NCBI GenBank assembly: GCA_028281285.1
Contig: JANQKF010000013.1
Coordinates: forward strand, 515,151 to 579,150
Reading direction: 5' to 3'
DNA: 64,000 nt
Origin: Cyclobacteriaceae bacterium
GTDB taxonomy: Bacteria; Bacteroidota; Bacteroidia; Cytophagales; Cyclobacteriaceae
Shown in pieces: positions 35,200 through 43,078 of this stretch (position 1 is the stretch's first letter; each line of letters opens with the position of its first letter). A program made the position numbers and the translations under genes. Under the pieces are notes generated by a model. That model saw only the letters and a program-made list of their open reading frames with translations. It made no database searches and was not told where the DNA came from.

Positions 35200-36162
35200 A
35201 TGATGAAAATAATGTCTGCACGAAAAATGATGGGAATGCTTATGTTGGTCGCATTGAGCATTAGCACCGGGTTGGCACAAGATGGACGTTCTGAAAGAGA
35301 CGATCGCAAAGTAATTCGCATTGATCCACTCAATCAAGACGGGAGGTTCTTTGTGTCTTCTTATAACTATGATGATGACTTTAGCTACTTCCGAAACATC
35401 GGAAGAGATATTAGAAGCAGTGTCAGAGGCATTGGGCGCAATGTTAGAAATAACGTCAGAGGAATTCGACATGATGTACGCAACAATGTAAGGATCAAAA
35501 CAAGAAACAGAAGATCATTTAATAGTTGGATGATTGATAGACACTACCCCAGAAGAGGGACTTCTAACCTTGTCAACGTTTACCTGGGATTGAACAACTT
35601 TCTGGAAGATGGCGAATTGCCAAACAGTGATGCGATCTATAACCTGCATCCTATAAGTTCATGGTATTTAGGAGTCAACTTCGATAATATCACCAGAATA
35701 TATGGTCCACTTTATCTTGAATGGGGTGCCGGGTTGAGTATGCAGGATTTTAGTTTTGAAAACACACGAATTCGTGTAGAAACGAATGACACAGGCGTAC
35801 TTTTCAATGAACTTGCTGATATCCGAGGGAGAAAAAGCAAGCTGAGCGTGAGTTATGTCAATGTACACTTCGTCCCTACTCTTTCATTCGGAAGATACGG
35901 AGATTTCAGAGTCGGCTTTGGAGTCTATGGAAGTTATAAAATTGACAGCTTCACAAAGCACAAGTATGACGATGTAGACGGTAACAAGCAGAAGGACAAG
36001 GTTCGAGAAAACTTGTTTGTCAATCAGTTCAAATATGGATTCAGGGCCTTAGTTGGCTGGGATTTCTTTGATCTCTTCTTCAATTATGATGTAACAGAAC
36101 TCTTTGAAGAAGACGCGGTTGCGCCAAGATTGAATCCGGTCACATTTGGAATAATCCTTTAA
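35200..36162 (+). CDS. outer-membrane-type protein with three 11-residue Arg-rich repeats
   Basis: The 320-residue protein has a signal peptide (MLMLVALSISTGLAQ). Three tandem 11-residue repeats (residues 65-97) follow with the pattern R-x-I-x-x-x-[IV]-R-x-x-V. The C-terminal 200 residues are rich in alternating strands ending in PRLNPVTFGIIL, a typical outer-membrane strand end. The later part is paralogous to the next gene product (GLNNFLEDGELPNSD against GLNNFLADGDFPSSS; GPLYLEWGAG against GPLYLDWGAG). No known family is recognised. It is fourth in the group that starts with the ECF sigma factor, so sigma control is likely. Confidence 0.7.
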   Translation: MMKIMSARKMMGMLMLVALSISTGLAQDGRSERDDRKVIRIDPLNQDGRFFVSSYNYDDDFSYFRNIGRDIRSSVRGIGRNVRNNVRGIRHDVRNNVRIKTRNRRSFNSWMIDRHYPRRGTSNLVNVYLGLNNFLEDGELPNSDAIYNLHPISSWYLGVNFDNITRIYGPLYLEWGAGLSMQDFSFENTRIRVETNDTGVLFNELADIRGRKSKLSVSYVNVHFVPTLSFGRYGDFRVGFGVYGSYKIDSFTKHKYDDVDGNKQKDKVRENLFVNQFKYGFRALVGWDFFDLFFNYDVTELFEEDAVAPRLNPVTFGIIL

Positions 36163-36251
36163 ACTCAAAAACTCATATGATTGAATACCTGCATGTTCGA
36201 GTAGTGAATGAGCATGGCTGGTTCATCAGTGTCTAACCAAAACAGAGAATC

Positions 36252-37199
36252 ATGAAAACAAGATATATACTCTCAATAATGGCCCTCTTATTTTTGGGCA
36301 CCGCCTTCGATACCGAGGCACAATGGCGATGGGGCCGCTACCGGGATTTCGAAAGAATTGATACGGTAGTCAGCATTCCGAAAGGCCCTTCCAATTCAAT
36401 TTATATTGGAGACGATGACTTCTACTTGAGAATCGGGTTCTTCGGGCTTGAATTGGAAATCGAGGATGATTGGGATTACGACTGGAGAACCCGAAGAAGA
36501 AGATCCAGAAGTATTGAGTACTTCGAGCAGCATGATCACGGTACCCTCAAGGGTCTGAACTTTGAATACGGTCTTAATAATTTTCTCGCTGACGGAGATT
36601 TCCCCTCTTCCAGTGATCTCTATCAGGTGAAAAACATAGGGTCCGTCTACTGGGGACTTAACTGGAACCATACGACTAAGGTCAGCGGCCCTCTATACCT
36701 GGATTGGGGTGCAGGAATAAGTTGGTACAATTACAAATTCGAAAATGCAGCTACCCGACTTGATCCAAGTGGTGGAGAGCTCAACTTCGTTGAAGATTTA
36801 AATATAAGCAGTGCCATCAAAAGCAAATTGAAGATCACTTACTTGAACTTCACTGCAGTACCAATGTTCGACTTTGCTAAGGGAAAGCGTATTGTAAGAA
36901 TGTACGAGGAAGACGATGTTAGACTTGCCTTCAGTTCAAGAAGAGGGTTTAGAATCGGTCTTGGGGGCTATGTGGGAATGAGACTCAGTAACAAAGCGAA
37001 ATACATCTACAAAAATGAGGGAGATCGTAACAAAGACAAGGACAAAGGAGGCTTCTTCATCAACGACTTCCGATATGGTGCCCGACTTCAGGTAGGCATT
37101 AATAGCTTCGACTTTTTCATGAATTATGACTTCAACGAATTATTCGAAGATGGAAAAGGACCTCAGCTCAACCCCATTACGATTGGTGTGATTTTCTAA
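36252..37199 (+). CDS. paralogous outer-membrane-type protein
   Basis: The 315-residue product has a signal peptide (MKTRYILSIMALLFLGTAF, cleavage near TEA). An acidic/aromatic region leads to a charged RTRRRRSRS patch, and a barrel-like C-terminal part ends in NPITIGVIF. It shares GLNNFLADGDFPSS, WGLNWNHTTKVSGPLYLDWGAG and FNELFEDGKGPQLNPITIG with its upstream neighbour, so the two arose by duplication, but it lacks the 11-residue repeats. Function unknown. A terminator closes the group. Confidence 0.7.
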   Translation: MKTRYILSIMALLFLGTAFDTEAQWRWGRYRDFERIDTVVSIPKGPSNSIYIGDDDFYLRIGFFGLELEIEDDWDYDWRTRRRRSRSIEYFEQHDHGTLKGLNFEYGLNNFLADGDFPSSSDLYQVKNIGSVYWGLNWNHTTKVSGPLYLDWGAGISWYNYKFENAATRLDPSGGELNFVEDLNISSAIKSKLKITYLNFTAVPMFDFAKGKRIVRMYEEDDVRLAFSSRRGFRIGLGGYVGMRLSNKAKYIYKNEGDRNKDKDKGGFFINDFRYGARLQVGINSFDFFMNYDFNELFEDGKGPQLNPITIGVIF

Positions 37200-37218
37200 A
37201 TCCATTTAACAAGAATTG

Positions 37219-37246
37219 AAAGCCGGCCCAACAGGTCGGCTTTTTT
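37219..37246 (+). terminator. terminator of the sigma-factor group
   Basis: AAAGCCGGCC pairs with GGTCGGCTTT (one G-U) around CAACA, followed by a U-run. The convergent membrane-protein gene ends inside it, so it may work for both. Confidence 0.8.
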
Positions 37247-37742
37247 ATATCCTCTCCATCCACTTCTTTTCATCGTCCTTCAATTCAAGCAATTTTGAGA
37301 AGTATTGACCACTAGGTCGATTGGCTGTGATTAGAATAAGAAATACGGTAAAAAAAAGTGTATAGAACATGTCCCCTTTTTCATAGAGTCCATAAGCTGA
37401 AATCAACGCTCCTATACTCCAAAGCATATTTCTCCAAATTATTGGTTTTCTAAGCTTCTTCAGCTTTTCATCAAGGTTCGGCACTCTTTCCAATGCTTTC
37501 AGCACAGTGCTTTTCCACAAAATCAGCGTTCGATTGAAAATATAGAAAATGCCCACCAACATCACTCCATGAAACATTAGATCGGGATTATCCCAGATGG
37601 CATTTCGGAGCCCCCCATCATTTTCCTTTTCCAGAAAAACCCATCCAAAAAAGACCAGGGGAACAGCGAGCATCAAGTAATTAATAGACTCCAAATTCTT
37701 GATGTAAGTGCGTTTGTCAAAGTCAGGATCAGAAACATTCAT
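37245..37742 (-). CDS. hypothetical four-helix membrane protein
   Basis: The 165-residue product has about four membrane helices (YLMLAVPLVFFGWVFL, LMFHGVMLVGIFYIF, MLWSIGALISAYGLY, FYTLFFTVFLILITA) and a charged tail. I do not recognise a family. It is divergent from the TetR gene, with only 62 bases between the start codons, so the TetR operator could affect it too. Confidence 0.65.
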   Translation of the reverse strand: MNVSDPDFDKRTYIKNLESINYLMLAVPLVFFGWVFLEKENDGGLRNAIWDNPDLMFHGVMLVGIFYIFNRTLILWKSTVLKALERVPNLDEKLKKLRKPIIWRNMLWSIGALISAYGLYEKGDMFYTLFFTVFLILITANRPSGQYFSKLLELKDDEKKWMERI

Positions 37743-37768
37743 GGGGTTAAACTGGTTGATAATACAAC

Positions 37769-37799
37769 TTGCTAACGAACGTTAGTTTGTATATATTTG
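37769..37799 (+). promoter_or_regulatory. tetR-paa promoter with operator palindrome in the spacer
   Basis: TTG at 37769-37771 and TATATTTG at 37792-37799 are spaced by 20 bases, matching the Bacteroidota -33/-7 arrangement. The spacer holds the perfect inverted repeat CTAAC-GAAC-GTTAG (37772-37785), as expected for a TetR dimer. The TetR ATG is at 37805, so the leader is nearly absent. A repressor bound here would block RNA polymerase. The binding partner is inferred. Confidence 0.7.
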
Positions 37800-37804
37800 C
37801 AATA

Positions 37805-38386
37805 ATGGAAACTCTCGTAAAGAAAAGCAGAAAGGAGCAAATTGAAGAAAAGGCCACTCAACTTTTTCAGGAAAAAGGTTATGCGGCCACTTCCATGAGA
37901 GATTTGGCCCAAGTGCTTGGTATAGAAGCAGCCAGTCTCTACTCTCATATCAAATCTAAGGAAGAAATCTTACAAAAGATATGCTTTCGCATGGCTGATG
38001 AGTTTTTCAAATCTTGGGAAGAGGTAGAAAAGGAAAATTCGAGTATGGCCGAAAAGATGAAAAAAGCCATGGCCGCCCACATCAAAGTTATCACCCAGGA
38101 CACTGCTTCATCGGCTGTTTTTTTCAATGAATGGAGACATCTGAGTGAACCACACCTTTCCGACTTTTTAGCAATGCGTGAGGACTACGAGGGAAGGTTC
38201 ATGCAAATTATTAATGATGGAATGGCATCCGGAGAATTCAAAACAGTTGATCCAAAATTTATGATGCTCACCATTCTATCATCTTTGAACTGGACCCATA
38301 ATTGGTATAACCCAAGTGGTTCATTGTCACCATTAGAAGTTGGTGATCGACTAAGTAACTTACTATTAAACGGACTTAATAAATAG
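37805..38386 (+). CDS. TetR-family regulator, probable phenylacetate repressor (PaaR-like)
   Basis: The 193-residue protein has an N-terminal helix-turn-helix ([42 protein letters not shown], about 14-55) and a helical ligand domain with a C-terminal TetR_C pattern. ATG 37805 is chosen because the promoter overlaps the longer in-frame start at 37769. It sits 5 bases before paaA and so leads the paa operon. In known systems PaaR-type TetR proteins respond to phenylacetyl-CoA; that effector is inferred here. Confidence 0.9.
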   Translation: METLVKKSRKEQIEEKATQLFQEKGYAATSMRDLAQVLGIEAASLYSHIKSKEEILQKICFRMADEFFKSWEEVEKENSSMAEKMKKAMAAHIKVITQDTASSAVFFNEWRHLSEPHLSDFLAMREDYEGRFMQIINDGMASGEFKTVDPKFMMLTILSSLNWTHNWYNPSGSLSPLEVGDRLSNLLLNGLNK

Positions 38387-38391
38387 CACCT

Positions 38392-39378
38392 ATGTACGGA
38401 GGAGGAAATGTATTTGAAGCAATGAAAGCCACGGCCCTTGCCGAGGAAGACCCTCAAAAACTGGCCGAATTTGAGGCCCGAATTGACAGAGGAGAAAAGA
38501 TTGAGCCAAAAGACTGGATGCCTCAGTTGTATAGAAAACAACTGATTCGAATGATCGAACAGCACGCGCATTCAGAAATTATTGGGGCTTTACCGGAAGG
38601 CACCTGGATTACCAGAGCACCGGGTTTCAAGAGGAAATTGGCATTGATGGCCAAGGTGCAAGATGAGGTTGGTCATGCTCAATTGCTTTACAGTGCAGCC
38701 GAAACTTTAGGCAAGTCTCGTGAACAAATGATTGACGACCTCATTACAGGTAAGTCCAAATATTCAAATATTTTCAACTATCCCGCATTTACCTGGGCAG
38801 ATTCCTGTTTTATCTCCTGGCTGGTTGACGCAGGAGCCATTGTTAACCAAGTCGCCAACTCCAAAGGAAGCTATGGTCCTTATTGTCGTGCACTGGAACG
38901 GATTTGCGCTGAGGAATCATTCCACCTAAAATACGGGCACCACTGCGTGATTCATTTGGCAACAGGTACCAAAAAACAGAGAGAAATGATGCAGGCTGCA
39001 GTCAATCGCTGGTGGGCACCGATGATGCACTTCTTCGGTCCTTCGGATAAAATCTCGGTTCACTCCGAGATTCTTATGAGATGGAAGGTAAAAATGGCCT
39101 CAAATGATGAGTGTCGCCAACAGTTTCTGGACATGTACGTGCCAAAAATCTGGGAGCTGGGACTGACAGTTCCTGATGAGAACTTAAAAAAGAACCAGGA
39201 AACGGGACAATGGGAATTCACCGAACCGGATTGGGAAGAGTTCAAGCGAGTCATTAACGGTGATGGACCCTGTAACAAGGAACGCTTGGCCGTAAGAAGA
39301 ACGGCTGAAGAAAGAGGACGATGGGTACGAGAGGCGTTACTCGCCCCTAAGGCAAAATATGTTACTCCCCTAGCTTGA
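38392..39378 (+). CDS. paaA: 1,2-phenylacetyl-CoA epoxidase, catalytic subunit PaaA
   Basis: The 328-residue di-iron monooxygenase subunit epoxidises the ring of phenylacetyl-CoA. Iron-ligand motifs are visible as [13 protein letters not shown] (ExxH, about 83-95) and [13 protein letters not shown] (about 170-182). The start [15 protein letters not shown] and the typical [11 protein letters not shown] segment fit PaaA. It is coupled to paaB by a TGATG overlap. The complete epoxidase also needs PaaC, PaaB and the reductase PaaE. Confidence 0.96.
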   Translation: MYGGGNVFEAMKATALAEEDPQKLAEFEARIDRGEKIEPKDWMPQLYRKQLIRMIEQHAHSEIIGALPEGTWITRAPGFKRKLALMAKVQDEVGHAQLLYSAAETLGKSREQMIDDLITGKSKYSNIFNYPAFTWADSCFISWLVDAGAIVNQVANSKGSYGPYCRALERICAEESFHLKYGHHCVIHLATGTKKQREMMQAAVNRWWAPMMHFFGPSDKISVHSEILMRWKVKMASNDECRQQFLDMYVPKIWELGLTVPDENLKKNQETGQWEFTEPDWEEFKRVINGDGPCNKERLAVRRTAEERGRWVREALLAPKAKYVTPLA

Positions 39379-40007
39379 TGTCAATGACTTTAAAATCTCT
39401 TGACCCCAGAGTAGATCGATTAGGTATTCCTGAAGAATGGGCATCTCCAATGGCGCCAAAGGAGTCCCTTGATCAATTTGAAACCTATGAAGCCTTCGTA
39501 CAGATGAAGGAAAATAAGCCTTTTGAACATGTAGGACCGGTTCATGCTCCCAACGAAGAGATGGCATTTCTTTTTGCCAAAGAGCAATACAGTCGAAGGG
39601 GAATGTTCTGTCATGCACTTTGTGTGATTAAAACAGAGAACATTCAGACTACGGGCTTCACTGATAACAACATTTCCATCTACGATTCAATCGAATCGAT
39701 GCCTTCAGGCGATGAAAGTGAAAGCTTCGAGGTCTTCCATCTGTTGAAGAGAGGCAAACAGCATAAGTATGTCGGCAATGTGAATGCAAAGGATTTTGAA
39801 GATGCACTCGCGGTTGCCAAACAAAATTATCCCAGTGAAAAACCTGTGTTCAATGTTTGGGTAGCAAGATCTGAGCACATTCTGACCTCTGATGATGAGG
39901 ACAGAGACATTTGGGAAACCCTGAAGGAAAAACAGTACCGCGAGGCAATTGACTACAGGGCACAAGATAAAATCAAGGCATTCAAAGAACGAACCAGTGA
40001 AGCATAG
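39378..40007 (+). CDS. paaB: phenylacetyl-CoA epoxidase subunit PaaB with two tandem PaaB-like domains
   Basis: PaaB is normally about 95 residues; this product has 209. Two copies of the domain are visible. Copy 1 (about 35-95) has FETYEAFVQMKENKPFEHVGPVHAP and FCHALCVIKTENI. Copy 2 (about 118-175) has FEVFHLLKRGKQHKYVGNVNAKD and FNVWVARSEHIL. The second keeps the strand pattern but diverges in sequence. The start is ATG 39378; a TTG one codon upstream is also in frame. PaaB bridges PaaAC units, so a fused pair may change the assembly geometry. Confidence 0.9.
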   Translation: MSMTLKSLDPRVDRLGIPEEWASPMAPKESLDQFETYEAFVQMKENKPFEHVGPVHAPNEEMAFLFAKEQYSRRGMFCHALCVIKTENIQTTGFTDNNISIYDSIESMPSGDESESFEVFHLLKRGKQHKYVGNVNAKDFEDALAVAKQNYPSEKPVFNVWVARSEHILTSDDEDRDIWETLKEKQYREAIDYRAQDKIKAFKERTSEA

Positions 40008-40010
40008 GTG

Positions 40011-40766
40011 ATGAATACAGAAGCACTTAAAGAATTACTTTATAAAATAGCCGATGACCAGTTGATTTTGGGTCACAGAAATTCTGAATGGACTGGCTTT
40101 GGCCCCCTGCTGGAAGAGGACATTGCATTCTCATCCATGGCACAGGACAAAGTGGGACAGAGTTGGCAGTTCTACAAAATTCTCAATGAACTCGGTGAGT
40201 CAGATCCGGATACAGTCGCATTCATGAGAAATGCTGATCAGTTTCATAATTGTCAATTCGTTGAGTTGCCAAATGGCGAATATGATTTCAGTTTGATACG
40301 ACATTTTCTTTTTGATACCGCTGAGTTAATTCGCTTTACTATGCTGGCTGATTCAACGTATGAACCTATTTCTCAGCTGGCTAAAAAGATTCGTGGTGAG
40401 GTAAAATATCACACCATGCACGCCAATATTTGGATCAAACAGTTAGGGTCGGCTACCCCAGAAAGCATCCAGCGACTTCAGGATTCACTGAATCAAGCAA
40501 TGCCATATGCGCTCGGCATATTTGAACCCTCACCATTTGAGGATGACCTGATTTCCAGCGGAACTTTTGTTGGAGAAAAAGCACTCGAATCTGAATGGAA
40601 AAAACAGATTAAGGAAATAATCGATCAGACTGAACTGGATCTACCCGATATGGATTCACTCACTCCAGCATTTGGAGGACGGTCTGGAAATCATACTGAA
40701 CATCTTCAGCCATTATTGGATGAGATGTCGGAAGTATTTCGCGTGGACCCTACAGCTGATTGGTAG
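40011..40766 (+). CDS. paaC: phenylacetyl-CoA epoxidase structural subunit PaaC
   Basis: The 251-residue ferritin-fold partner of PaaA has LLEEDIAFSSMAQDKVGQSWQFY and RGEVKYHTMHANIW at the positions of the former iron ligands, as in inactive PaaC subunits. The start is ATG 40011; a GTG one codon upstream is in frame. Three bases separate it from paaB. It overlaps paaD by 7 bases. Confidence 0.94.
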   Translation: MNTEALKELLYKIADDQLILGHRNSEWTGFGPLLEEDIAFSSMAQDKVGQSWQFYKILNELGESDPDTVAFMRNADQFHNCQFVELPNGEYDFSLIRHFLFDTAELIRFTMLADSTYEPISQLAKKIRGEVKYHTMHANIWIKQLGSATPESIQRLQDSLNQAMPYALGIFEPSPFEDDLISSGTFVGEKALESEWKKQIKEIIDQTELDLPDMDSLTPAFGGRSGNHTEHLQPLLDEMSEVFRVDPTADW

Positions 40767-41275
40767 CAGAACGGAAATTGAGCACAGTTAAAAACATATC
40801 GCCTTCTGAGATTAAGACCTGGTTGGACGAGGTAAAGGACCCGGAGATTCCGGTATTGTCGCTGAACGATTTAGGAGTTATTACCGGAATCGATATCGAA
40901 AAATCTGGAAGAGTAGTGGTCAATATGACGCCTACATTTGCAGGATGCCCTGCTATGGATGTAATGAAATCGGATGTAGAAGACGTGCTTAAGAAAAATG
41001 GCATTGAAAATTTCTTTGTGAATCTTTCTTTCGAGACACAGTGGAATTCAAACATGATTTCCGAACAAGGGAGGGCTGCATTAAAGAAATTCGGCTTGGC
41101 CCCACCTCCAAAGCACAATCTAATTGTGGACATCGACCTGATTGAGCATGCGAAATGCCCGAACTGTGACAGTGAAAACACGGAAATGAAAACCCCGTTC
41201 GGTCCCGCCTTGTGCAGGTCAATTCACTATTGTCATGATTGTCAACAGGCATTCGAACAATTCAAGCCGCTTTAG
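40760..41275 (+). CDS. paaD: PaaD, Fe-S assembly-type protein of the epoxidase operon
   Basis: The 171-residue product starts at a TTG overlapping the paaC stop. It has a DUF59/MIP18-like domain (VKDPEIPVLSLNDLGVI, then TPTFAGCPAMDVMKSDV with the conserved cysteine) and a C-terminal zinc-ribbon-like tail with CPNC and CHDC pairs. In other bacteria PaaD helps mature the iron-sulfur cofactor of the reductase PaaE. It is the last gene of the forward operon. Confidence 0.93.
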   Translation: MVAERKLSTVKNISPSEIKTWLDEVKDPEIPVLSLNDLGVITGIDIEKSGRVVVNMTPTFAGCPAMDVMKSDVEDVLKKNGIENFFVNLSFETQWNSNMISEQGRAALKKFGLAPPPKHNLIVDIDLIEHAKCPNCDSENTEMKTPFGPALCRSIHYCHDCQQAFEQFKPL

Positions 41276-41305
41276 TCTATGTCGTCAGACCTTTTCCGAG
41301 CTTGG

Positions 41306-42070
41306 TCACCATCCAAAAAAATAGAGTAGTGCCTTATTGATTAATGGCTTCCAGTTCATCCAGTTGTGCCCTTCTGCCACTTCAATGTATTCGAATTTGT
41401 ATCCCTTGTCTTCCAACGTTTTCTTAAGTTTTCTGGCTGGAATTTCTGTATCGTTAACGGTTCCTGTGGTGAGGAATATTTTCAGAGGGAGCTTTTCCTG
41501 GTCCCTATATAGATCGTAAATATTCTTAACCGGATGTAGTGCGGGGGATTGAATTCCTAACATGTGAAAGGTATCAGACGCTTTTGCACCAAAAAAGGTA
41601 GCATTTAATCCACCGAATGACAGTCCCATTATTGCTCTGTTCTTCTGGCGCCTGCTGACTTTGTAATTTCGCTGAATTGAAGGTATGAGCTCCTTTCGGT
41701 AGAAATCAACATATTTCTCATTGCCCAGAAATTGTTGATTCCTCCTGTTCTTATCTAAATTTTTGGGATCTCTTGCATCAACAAAAACCGCTACGACTGG
41801 CTTGATCTCACGCTTATAAATCATTTCATCCAGTTTCCTCGGCATTTCTCCACCCTCTATATACCATTGACCGTCTGTAAGAAATATAACCGGCAAGTTG
41901 CTCAGTCCATCGTAACCCTCAGGTATATATACCCGATATTGAAGGTCGTATCCCAGAATTTTACTGGAGATAATCTTGTTTTGGCTAAGCTGGCCACGAA
42001 GAACCTCCTTGGTATGAGCCGATAAAACACTGGCAGTAAAAAATAAGACAACCGAAAGTACAGATTTCAT
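41306..42070 (-). CDS. secreted alpha/beta-hydrolase, putative esterase (D-type)
   Basis: The 254-residue product has a signal peptide (MKSVLSVVLFFTASVLSAHT). The alpha/beta-hydrolase fold shows the nucleophile elbow GLSFGG (about 155-160), and the C-terminal EGHNW carries the likely catalytic histidine; IFLTTGTVNDTEIP carries a likely aspartate. It matches the Fes/enterochelin-esterase-like family in outline, with cell-envelope or periplasmic location. ATG 42070 is chosen over a TTG at 42091. It follows egtD after 36 bases on the same strand. Confidence 0.82.
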   Translation of the reverse strand: MKSVLSVVLFFTASVLSAHTKEVLRGQLSQNKIISSKILGYDLQYRVYIPEGYDGLSNLPVIFLTDGQWYIEGGEMPRKLDEMIYKREIKPVVAVFVDARDPKNLDKNRRNQQFLGNEKYVDFYRKELIPSIQRNYKVSRRQKNRAIMGLSFGGLNATFFGAKASDTFHMLGIQSPALHPVKNIYDLYRDQEKLPLKIFLTTGTVNDTEIPARKLKKTLEDKGYKFEYIEVAEGHNWMNWKPLINKALLYFFGW

Positions 42071-42106
42071 AATCTCAAAAACGACAACCAAAGACAGGAT
42101 GTTACC

Positions 42107-43075
42107 TTATAGCTTCTGCCAAAGAGAGTTTACATAATTCTCCTCCGTGTCGGTGAAATTTTGGACCAATTCGAAACCTGACTTTTCCGCGAATTCGCGG
42201 ATCATTCGGTATGAATATTTTTGGGAAACTTCCGTATGGATCGCTTCCCAAGCATTGAAATGAAAAGTTTCGCCAATTTCATCAATAAACACATCCTGCT
42301 CTTCAGTGCTCACCAGATGGCTTTTGGTCTCACCAGTTATCGGGTCATAAGTAGGAACGTGACGGAATTTATCAATATTAAAATTCCCACCAAGCTCATT
42401 ATTGATGCGCTTAAGTAGGTTCATATTAAACTCACGGGTGACACCCTCCGAATCGTTGTAAGCCGCTAGAATTTTGTCTGGATCCTTCATAAGGTCGAAG
42501 CCGACAAATAGCATATCACCTTTAGATAGGTTACTTGACAGTTGGTTGAGAAAACCAAGTGCTTCCAGATTGTCAAAGTTCCCAATATTTGATCCAAGAA
42601 AAAGAACCACCTCCTTACATGTGTGGTTTTTATTTAGTGCAGCTAATGCTTTGAAATAATCACCCTGCTGCGCTTCAACCTTGATTTCGGGGAGGTTTTG
42701 TCTCAAATCATTACCCAGTTGTTCGAGCACGTTACCTGATATATCTATTGGAGAGTAAATAAAGTTCGCTTTCTGAGACAGAAAATATTTCAGGAGCACT
42801 TTTGTCTTTGTTCCATCTCCTGCTCCTAGTTCTATAAGTTTAAACCCTCCTGAGTCGCCCATGAAAGCATTGAGTATATCTTCCTTTTGATTTTGAAAGA
42901 TTTGGTACTCACTCCGGGTAAGATAGTACTCTTCAAGACCCATAATTTTCTGAAAGAGTTCATCTCCCTTTTCATCGTAGAAGTATTTGGATGGAAGTCT
43001 TTTAGGGAAAGTATTTAATCCTTCTTTGACATCTGCTGCAAAGACTCTAATCGCCTCGGTAGTAGTTTCTGGCAT
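42107..43075 (-). CDS. egtD: L-histidine N-alpha-methyltransferase (EgtD type)
   Basis: The 322-residue SAM-dependent enzyme trimethylates histidine to hercynine, the first step to ergothioneine. It begins with the family N-terminus KRLPSKYFYDEKGDELFQKI, then LTRSEYQIF. The SAM motif IELGAGDGTKTKVLL and LFLGSNIGNF follow. The C-terminal FHFNAWEAIHTEVSQKYS segment belongs to the histidine-binding part. It lies 3 bases after egtB, so the two form the classical egtB-egtD pair. Confidence 0.95.
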   Translation of the reverse strand: MPETTTEAIRVFAADVKEGLNTFPKRLPSKYFYDEKGDELFQKIMGLEEYYLTRSEYQIFQNQKEDILNAFMGDSGGFKLIELGAGDGTKTKVLLKYFLSQKANFIYSPIDISGNVLEQLGNDLRQNLPEIKVEAQQGDYFKALAALNKNHTCKEVVLFLGSNIGNFDNLEALGFLNQLSSNLSKGDMLFVGFDLMKDPDKILAAYNDSEGVTREFNMNLLKRINNELGGNFNIDKFRHVPTYDPITGETKSHLVSTEEQDVFIDEIGETFHFNAWEAIHTEVSQKYSYRMIREFAEKSGFELVQNFTDTEENYVNSLWQKL

Positions 43076-43078
43076 AGG

